Source: an uncultured Clostridia bacterium
Lineage (GTDB): Bacteria; Bacillota; Clostridia; Oscillospirales; Acutalibacteraceae
Direction of reading: 5' to 3'
Length of the DNA: 8,670 nt
NCBI GenBank assembly: GCA_947302895.1
Contig: CAMYWU010000053.1
Span: 1 to 8,670 of the forward strand
Numbering within the stretch: position 1 is the stretch's first letter; each line of letters opens with the position of its first letter. Both the position numbers and the translations under genes were made by a program. Of the stretch, positions 6,065 through 8,670 are shown piece after piece. Below the pieces are notes generated by a model. It searched no databases. It had not been told where the DNA came from and saw only the letters and a program-made list of their open reading frames with translations.

Positions 6065-7846
6065 TTATTCTGATGCAAGGTTGGAACGGATAGCTTTATC
6101 CTTTTTAAGAAGATTGGTTTTGAGCTGATCCTGATAACTGTTCAGGTTGGACATATTTTCGAGCTCAGTTCTTATTTCGCTCCATTTATCCGCTGCGCTG
6201 TTTACGTTTCCGCCGTTGCTTCTGAACTTATTAACAATATCTGAGTCCTCAAGGAAGTTTGCAATAACCTCAAAAACCTTTAGCCTTATGCCGCTATCTA
6301 AACCTTTTCCTTGTTCTCCCAATGCAATGTTTACTGCGGTTTCTATTGTTGAATATACATTGTTATAATCAACGGTTTTTCCTATAATTCCATCGCCGTC
6401 GTTTGCGCTCTGAATTTCGTTCCAGCCATCAATCATTCCATTTATGGCTTTTGCTTGTTCATAATCAGATAAAGCTTTATTATCGCTCTTACCATCACCA
6501 TCACTATCAACATCGTCTGTCAAACTATTCTTATCAATACTCTCATCGCTTGCGTTAACAAACCACTTCTTTGCCTCAAGCTGTTTTGATGTGTCCGAGC
6601 CTTCATAATACTGTAGAATCTGAACTCCGATTGAATAATTCAAAATGACGTACTGTTTATCATCGCGCTTTATTATATTCATATATTCGCTTTTATTTGA
6701 TTTTTCGGCAATACCAAGTGCGGATTCAAGCGCATCCTTTTCTTCTTCAGTAATTGTATGGGTATCGTCGTTGTGTACAAGGGCTTCTGTATATTTAACA
6801 AAGCTCTGGGTTAATTCCTCAGCCGAAACGCCCATATAATCCTGTTTAAAGGCTTTTCTGTAGTCCTCAACTGCGGCTGCGCCTGCCTCCTTTGAAGCTT
6901 TATTGCTATAGAATTCAAACTGGCTCTTTTTGGAAGCGTTGCCCATTATTGTTCCCGTTAAACCGATTGCAAAACAAACAAGCATTGAAATAACGCATGT
7001 TAAGAAGATGTTTACTCTCTTTTTCTGCTGAACCCAGTATGCACGGGTGTTTTCCTCCATATTTTCGAGCGCATATTTGAGTTCGGCACAGGATTGATAA
7101 CGGTCGTTCGGGTTCTTCTGAATACATTTCAGAATGATTGCTTCCAAGCCGGGTGAAAGTCTGTCGTCCCAATATCTTATCGGGTGCATTTCATAGGGCG
7201 GCTCTGCAGGGCTATGACCCGTTACAAGATGATAGAGCGTTGCGCCGAGGCAATAGATATCAGTTCTTGCATCGGTTTCTCCCTGTCCGCCAAACTGCTC
7301 AGGCGCTGCATATCCGATTGTACCGAGGCAGGTTGTATCCTGAATATTTGTTCCCTTATACTCACGGGCGGTACCAAAGTCGATAAGACAAACTGAACCG
7401 TCGGGCTTTAGCATTACGTTTGAGGGCTTCATATCACGATAGATAATTGCAGGCTGTCTTGTATGGAGATAGTCCAAAACATCGCAGAGCTGCTTTGCCC
7501 ATTCAACAACAAACTCCTCAGGCTGTGCGCCTGTTTCTTCAATTCTTTTGCTGAGCGGCTTTCCTTCGATGTAATCCATTACAATGAAGAAGGAATCATC
7601 GTTTTCAATGATATCAACTATATCGGGAAGGTTGGGGTGGCTCAGCTTTTTAAGCATATCCGTTTCAGCAACAAGACTCTGCTTTACGACCTCAAAATCC
7701 TTAACTCCGTCTCTGCGGACCTCTTTAATAGCCCACTGTTTCATTGCCTTACGGTTAAGAGCAAGGTAAACCACGCTCATACCGCCCTGACCTACTTTGG
7801 AGAGTATTTCATATTTACCGTCTATGACTGTTCCGTTTTCTAACAA
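6065..7846 (-). CDS. Transmembrane Hanks-type serine/threonine protein kinase without PASTA repeats
   Basis: This 593-residue protein has a complete kinase domain at about 11-262: Gly-rich loop GQGGMS (19-24), catalytic Lys41 in WAIKEV, likely helix-C Glu61, catalytic loop YRDMKPSN (136-143, Asp138), DFG at 156-158, and GTIGYAAPEQ (175-184). Thr166, Thr171 and Thr172 lie in the activation segment and are candidate autophosphorylation sites. Tyr replaces the usual His of HRD; this variant is familiar in clostridial kinases and should not abolish activity. A membrane helix (278-301) follows a basic stretch, so the kinase faces the cytoplasm and residues ~302-593 lie outside. That outer part is mostly helical, carries an Asp-rich loop (D447-D455), and has no PASTA repeats, unlike PrkC/Stk1; it presumably senses a different ligand. 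The start is TTG, 17 bases after the phosphatase stop. The adjacent PP2C is its probable antagonist. Confidence 0.96.
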   Translation of the reverse strand: MLENGTVIDGKYEILSKVGQGGMSVVYLALNRKAMKQWAIKEVRRDGVKDFEVVKQSLVAETDMLKKLSHPNLPDIVDIIENDDSFFIVMDYIEGKPLSKRIEETGAQPEEFVVEWAKQLCDVLDYLHTRQPAIIYRDMKPSNVMLKPDGSVCLIDFGTAREYKGTNIQDTTCLGTIGYAAPEQFGGQGETDARTDIYCLGATLYHLVTGHSPAEPPYEMHPIRYWDDRLSPGLEAIILKCIQKNPNDRYQSCAELKYALENMEENTRAYWVQQKKRVNIFLTCVISMLVCFAIGLTGTIMGNASKKSQFEFYSNKASKEAGAAAVEDYRKAFKQDYMGVSAEELTQSFVKYTEALVHNDDTHTITEEEKDALESALGIAEKSNKSEYMNIIKRDDKQYVILNYSIGVQILQYYEGSDTSKQLEAKKWFVNASDESIDKNSLTDDVDSDGDGKSDNKALSDYEQAKAINGMIDGWNEIQSANDGDGIIGKTVDYNNVYSTIETAVNIALGEQGKGLDSGIRLKVFEVIANFLEDSDIVNKFRSNGGNVNSAADKWSEIRTELENMSNLNSYQDQLKTNLLKKDKAIRSNLASE

Positions 7847-7863
7847 GATATATGCCTCCCCTC
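7844..7863 (-). promoter_or_regulatory. Ribosome binding site and TTG start of the kinase gene
   Basis: On the minus strand GGGGAGG (7861-7855) is followed after eight bases (CATATATC) by TTG at 7846-7844. No ATG or GTG lies in this frame near the site, and the next in-frame Met is residue 23, inside the Gly-rich loop, so a start there would destroy the kinase. TTG is therefore the supported start. The site fills the 17-base gap behind the phosphatase stop codon (7866-7864). A TTG start commonly lowers initiation compared with ATG, so the kinase may be made at a lower level than the phosphatase despite the strong Shine-Dalgarno match. Confidence 0.85.
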
Positions 7864-8634
7864 TTAAACCAGTTTAACTGCTAAAACAGTGATGTTATCG
7901 TTTTCCATTCTAGACTTGTTTAATTCAACAAGCTCTTTTTCTGCCTTTTCAAAATCCTCTTCTGTTGATATTGCATCGGGAGAAAAGGCTTCCTGAATTT
8001 CCTCGTGGGTTATCTCGTGTCTGAAACCGTCTGAACAAAGCATAAAAACATCATCACGGTTTGCATTTCCCATAAAGAAATCAGGCTCAATAAACTGAGA
8101 AGCACCAACGCACTGCAAAAGAACGTTTCTTCTGGGGTCAACCCTTGCTTCTTCGGGAGTCATATTGCCCATTTTAATCTCTCTGTTAACAAAAGTCTGG
8201 TCAACAGTGAGCTGGATTAATCCTCCCGAATTGCAAACATAAGCTCTTGAATCGCCTATGTTCATAATGTAGTAGGTTCCTGCATTTATGAGCATAATAA
8301 CTGCGGTTGTTCCCATATTGCTGCCGAGTGAGCGTGCGTGGCTCATAATTTTGATGTTCTGCTCAAAAATAATTTCGCTCCATCTTTTCTCAAGCATTTT
8401 TGCATCGAAGCCCGTATAGAGCATTTCGGGGAACTCACTTTCAAACCACTTTGCAAACGCTCTTATAACCGTTGCGCTTGCAAGCTCTCCGTTTGCAAGA
8501 CCGCCCATTCCGTCGCAGAGCAGGCAAAACATAACGTTATCGTAATCTGTTTTTGCCTCCATAATAAGAGCGGAATCCTGATTGACGTTCTTCTTAATTC
8601 CGATGTCAGTGTGAACGTGAGAAATAAAATTCAT
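7864..8634 (-). CDS. PP2C-family serine/threonine protein phosphatase
   Basis: The 256-residue protein covers a full bacterial PP2C (PPM) domain, with no membrane helix or extra domain, so it is cytosolic. The metal-binding and core motifs are all present: NVNQDS with Asp20, CDGMGG with Asp41-Gly42, MGTTAV (107-112), NIGDSRAY (125-132), the late SDG with Asp202, and ENDNITV with Asp246 near the C-terminus. These residues hold the binuclear Mn/Mg centre that hydrolyses phosphoserine and phosphothreonine. The ATG at 8634-8632 has AGGAG at 8646-8642, seven bases upstream. It precedes the kinase by 17 bases, the usual PrpC/Stp-with-kinase pairing, so its likely substrates are the kinase itself and the kinase's targets, perhaps including the Thr-x-x-Leu protein downstream. 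The gene symbol is left blank because several paralogous PP2C genes can occur in such genomes. Confidence 0.96.
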   Translation of the reverse strand: MNFISHVHTDIGIKKNVNQDSALIMEAKTDYDNVMFCLLCDGMGGLANGELASATVIRAFAKWFESEFPEMLYTGFDAKMLEKRWSEIIFEQNIKIMSHARSLGSNMGTTAVIMLINAGTYYIMNIGDSRAYVCNSGGLIQLTVDQTFVNREIKMGNMTPEEARVDPRRNVLLQCVGASQFIEPDFFMGNANRDDVFMLCSDGFRHEITHEEIQEAFSPDAISTEEDFEKAEKELVELNKSRMENDNITVLAVKLV

Positions 8635-8670
8635 ACTATCTCTCCTATATAATTATTTAATGATTATTTT
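8635..8670 (-). other. AT-rich leader upstream of the phosphatase gene
   Basis: These 36 bases contain the AGGAG ribosome binding site (8646-8642) and are otherwise nearly all A and T. An A/T-rich stretch could hold a -10 element, but the window ends before any -35 could be judged. It therefore cannot be decided whether transcription starts here or comes from a gene further upstream. Confidence 0.5.

Noticed and set aside
7463..7843. A 126-codon plus-strand open frame opposite the kinase N-lobe
   Set aside because: It is the complement of well-conserved kinase motifs (Gly-rich loop, Lys41, catalytic loop), and no functional motif is seen in its product.
8338..8652. A 104-codon plus-strand open frame opposite the phosphatase
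   Set aside because: It lies entirely over the PP2C gene and its leader and has no recognisable domain; the antisense strand of the invariant PP2C motifs explains it.

Overview
The window reads as the chromosome of a Gram-positive anaerobe of the Clostridia, most plausibly a gut Ruminococcus/Oscillospiraceae- or Lachnospiraceae-like bacterium. This rests on strong AGGAGG-type ribosome binding sites, short intergenic gaps, a Hanks-type kinase with a YRD catalytic loop and no PASTA repeats, and a very large Sec-exported protein built from Ig-like repeats. The taxonomic placement is an inference from style, not from a marker gene.

All genes lie on the minus strand and form one compact run, read from the right edge to the left: (1) a soluble PP2C-type serine/threonine phosphatase (7864-8634); (2) a membrane Ser/Thr kinase with a ~290-residue outside domain and a TTG start (6065-7846); (3) a single-span membrane protein with a proline-rich linker and three Thr-x-x-Leu motifs (5417-6049); (4) a small four-helix membrane protein of unknown function (4928-5404); (5) the first 1627 codons of a giant secreted protein (4883 to the left edge, end not seen). 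The first four genes are separated by 17, 15 and 12 bases and the fifth by 44 bases. No clear promoter is visible and only a very weak hairpin is seen, so the likely promoter is upstream of the window. No RNA gene, mobile element, CRISPR array or plus-strand gene is supported.

The giant frame was checked codon by codon from its ATG to the window edge and has no stop. It has a signal peptide, two copies of a Trp-rich ~100-residue module (GRVKDGWW, each closing with an Asp-rich loop), and then about ten Ig-like domains in at least two repeat types, including a supra-domain unit duplicated at DNA level.

Working model (inference): the kinase senses something at the cell surface; the phosphatase reverses its phosphorylations; the small membrane protein is a kinase substrate that, when phosphorylated on the Thr-x-x-Leu motifs, could recruit an FHA-domain protein encoded elsewhere; and the signalling module is made together with a large surface or secreted protein. 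Asp-rich, calcium-site-like loops occur in both the kinase outside domain and the giant protein, suggesting a possible shared dependence on calcium.
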